From: an uncultured Clostridia bacterium
GTDB taxonomy: Bacteria > Bacillota > Clostridia > TANB77 > CAG-508
NCBI GenBank assembly: GCA_947623555.1
Contig: CANQGW010000009.1
Span: forward strand, 1 to 47,865
DNA: 47,865 nucleotides
Direction: 5' to 3'
Positions within the stretch are counted from its first letter, which is position 1. Every line of letters starts with the position of its first letter. The notes beneath the pieces were generated by a model, which had not been told where the DNA came from, searched no databases, and saw only the letters and a program-made list of their open reading frames with translations. Made by a program: the position numbers and the translations under genes. Of this stretch, positions 46,474-47,865 are shown piece by piece.

Positions 46474-47733
46474 ATGGACAATAAACACAAGAAAATAAGC
46501 CGTAATAATAAAATAAGAGTAGGTTCATTTTTAGTTATTACATTTTGGATCTTAAGTATTAGTTTATCTTTTGCTAATTTAGAAGATAATGAGCAAATAG
46601 ACTATAAACTTATTGAAGAAGAAACTATACAAACAGTAAGTAAAGCAACAGATATGCCAAAATTAAATGCTAGAATAGGTCTTATATTTGATAGAAACTC
46701 TAAAACAATACTATATGAAAAAAATGGTGAAAAACAAGTACCTATGGCAAGTACTACAAAAATAATGACCAGTATAGTAGTACTTGAAAATGCTAATTTA
46801 TCTGATATAGTAACAATAGATAAAAAAGCAGCAGGGACAGGAGGGTCAAGGTTAGGGTTAAAAGCAAATGACAAAATTACAGTACATGACTTGTTATATG
46901 GTTTAATGTTAAGGTCAGGAAATGATGCTGCAGTAGCACTTGCAATTCATGTGGGCGGAAGTATAGAAGGCTTTAGTAATCTTATGAATAAAAAAGCCGA
47001 AGAAATGGGGCTAATAAATAGCCATTTTATAACACCACATGGACTAGATGAGAAACAGCACTATACTACTGCATACGAACTTGCGTGTATGGCAGATTAT
47101 GCTTTAAATATACCTAAATTTAAAGAAATTGTAAGTTCTAAAAACTATAACATTACAATTAATGGAAAGTCACATATAATATCAAATACAAATGAACTTC
47201 TTGGAAATTTAAACGGTGTGTATGGAGTAAAAACAGGTTTTACAAATGGTGCGGGCAGGTGTTTAGTAACAGCATGCAAAAGAGGAGATTTAGATATTAT
47301 TACAGTAGTGTTAGGAGCAGATACTAAAAAAATTAGAACATCTGATAGCATAAAATTAATAGAATATGCATATAAAACATATAAGGTTGTGAATTTAGAT
47401 GAAATAGTAAAAGCTCAATTTGAAAGTTGGAAACAATTAAATGAAAATCGCATATATGTAAATAAGGGAAAAACAAGTGATGTAAAACTTACAATAAGTA
47501 AATTAGAATACCCTAAAATGGCAATAGAAAGTAATTTAATAGATAAAATTACAGTAGAATTTAATTCAATGTATTATTTAGAAGCGCCAGTTAACGAAAA
47601 TGATGTAATAGGGGAAGCAAAAATTCAAATTGAAGGAAAAACGTTAGCTGTATTAGATGTGCAAGTACAAAAAGCAATACAAAAGAAAGAGGTTTTTGAT
47701 TATATTATGGAATTTTTAAAGCTAGTACCTTGA
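46474..47733 (+). CDS. D-alanyl-D-alanine carboxypeptidase (PBP5/DacF-like)
   Basis: 419 residues. A signal peptide or anchor helix (~16-34) precedes the S11 serine peptidase domain with STTK (nucleophile Ser ~93), SGND (~148) and KTGFT (~253). A C-terminal beta domain and a terminal helix (KKEVFDYIMEFLKL) that could attach to the membrane follow, as in PBP5. It trims D-Ala from peptidoglycan stem peptides. It lies after the T4SS operon, with its ribosome site inside a perfect hairpin. Confidence 0.9.
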   Translation: MDNKHKKISRNNKIRVGSFLVITFWILSISLSFANLEDNEQIDYKLIEEETIQTVSKATDMPKLNARIGLIFDRNSKTILYEKNGEKQVPMASTTKIMTSIVVLENANLSDIVTIDKKAAGTGGSRLGLKANDKITVHDLLYGLMLRSGNDAAVALAIHVGGSIEGFSNLMNKKAEEMGLINSHFITPHGLDEKQHYTTAYELACMADYALNIPKFKEIVSSKNYNITINGKSHIISNTNELLGNLNGVYGVKTGFTNGAGRCLVTACKRGDLDIITVVLGADTKKIRTSDSIKLIEYAYKTYKVVNLDEIVKAQFESWKQLNENRIYVNKGKTSDVKLTISKLEYPKMAIESNLIDKITVEFNSMYYLEAPVNENDVIGEAKIQIEGKTLAVLDVQVQKAIQKKEVFDYIMEFLKLVP

Positions 47734-47758
47734 CTTTTTTATAAAAATTTGTTATTAT
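47730..47758 (+). promoter_or_regulatory. tRNA-Gly promoter
   Basis: TTGACT (47730-47735), 17 bases, TATTAT (47753-47758). Confidence 0.65.
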
Positions 47759-47760
47759 AA

Positions 47761-47782
47761 ATATGCTTTTATAAAAGCATAT
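47761..47782. repeat. 22-base perfect palindrome just before the tRNA
   Basis: ATATGCTTTTA and its reverse complement TAAAAGCATAT are adjacent. It covers the expected transcription start and leader of the tRNA. It could be a processing hairpin or an operator. Confidence 0.6.
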
Positions 47783-47858
47783 GCGGAAATAGCTCAGTTG
47801 ATAGAGCGCTGCCTTGCCAAGGCAGAGGTCGCGGGTTTGAGCCCCGTTTTCCGCTCCA
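47783..47858 (+). tRNA. tRNA-Gly (anticodon GCC)
   Basis: The acceptor stem GCGGAAA/TTTCCGC, D-arm GCTC/GAGC, anticodon stem CTGCC/GGCAG around TTGCCAA (anticodon GCC) and T-arm GCGGG/CCCGT are all paired. The 3' CCA is encoded. It reads GGC and GGT. Two positions deviate: D-loop position 19 is A (normally G) and T-loop position 56 is T (normally C), which together keep a Watson-Crick elbow pair. Confidence 0.95.
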
Positions 47859-47865
47859 TTTTTTG

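Noticed and set aside
1-47865. DGR reverse transcriptase, template repeat, site-specific recombinase or relaxase in the window
   Set aside because: No gene shows reverse-transcriptase, tyrosine/serine recombinase or relaxase motifs, and I found no second copy of the 2050-2178 region. If they exist they lie elsewhere.
1-47865. CRISPR arrays, insertion sequences, rRNA genes
   Set aside because: No regularly spaced repeats, transposase-like genes or rRNA segments were seen.

Overview
The window is very AT-rich and has the gene style of a Clostridia-like member of the Bacillota: strong AGGAGG ribosome binding sites, GTG and TTG starts, a Spo0E-like phosphatase, a SpoVB/MurJ-type flippase, ymfF/ymfH and an rpoB-rpoC pair. 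I cannot name the genus. The T4SS and pilin-like surface protein would suit an uncultured gut lineage, but that is inference.

Layout. 1-370: the start of a truncated minus-strand gene and a 35-residue ORF. 540-2180: a phase-switch-like promoter cassette (two inverted 11-7-11 sites around a promoter that points away from the gene) in front of a pilin-like protein with a C-terminal FGE-sulfatase/C-type-lectin domain, whose last ~130 bases look like the variable region of a diversity-generating retroelement (DGR). 2320-6810: an acyltransferase, a GT-C-like membrane protein and two rRNA pseudouridine synthases. 6890-10274: a replication-relaxation-like protein convergent with a VirD4-type coupling ATPase. 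10400-18500: flippase, HU, a two-component system, DUF2207/LemA and a small exporter. 18600-26400: rpoB-rpoC behind one strong promoter and a structured leader. 26450-31720: a MurE-like ligase, rpsU, the M16 peptidase pair and a Spo0E-like protein. 31870-46410: a Gram-positive type IV secretion operon (three VirB2-like pilins, PrgI, a VirB4-domain-like protein, VirB4, VirB6, two NTF2-like membrane proteins, a GH24+CHAP wall hydrolase and an acidic protein). 46474-end: a D-Ala-D-Ala carboxypeptidase and tRNA-Gly(GCC).

Main result. Three conserved genes (acyltransferase, RluD, rpoC) are each interrupted by one extra base. In all three the break is at an in-frame CGG codon followed by A, and skipping the C so that GGA (Gly) is read restores both the frame and a conserved glycine. 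In my by-eye scan of the roughly 14,500 other codons I found no in-frame CGG, while CGA, CGC and CGT are used for Arg. This suggests that CGG is unassigned in this organism and acts as a +1 frameshift codon (C-GGA read as Gly), similar in logic to the AGG/CCC frameshifts of Perkinsus mitochondria. A systematic sequencing error is the main alternative.

How the genes work together: the T4SS, its wall hydrolase and the remote coupling ATPase form a plausible secretion or conjugation machine embedded among housekeeping genes, with no relaxase or integrase visible. The switchable, DGR-diversified surface protein is a separate candidate adhesin system whose recombinase and reverse transcriptase would have to lie elsewhere.
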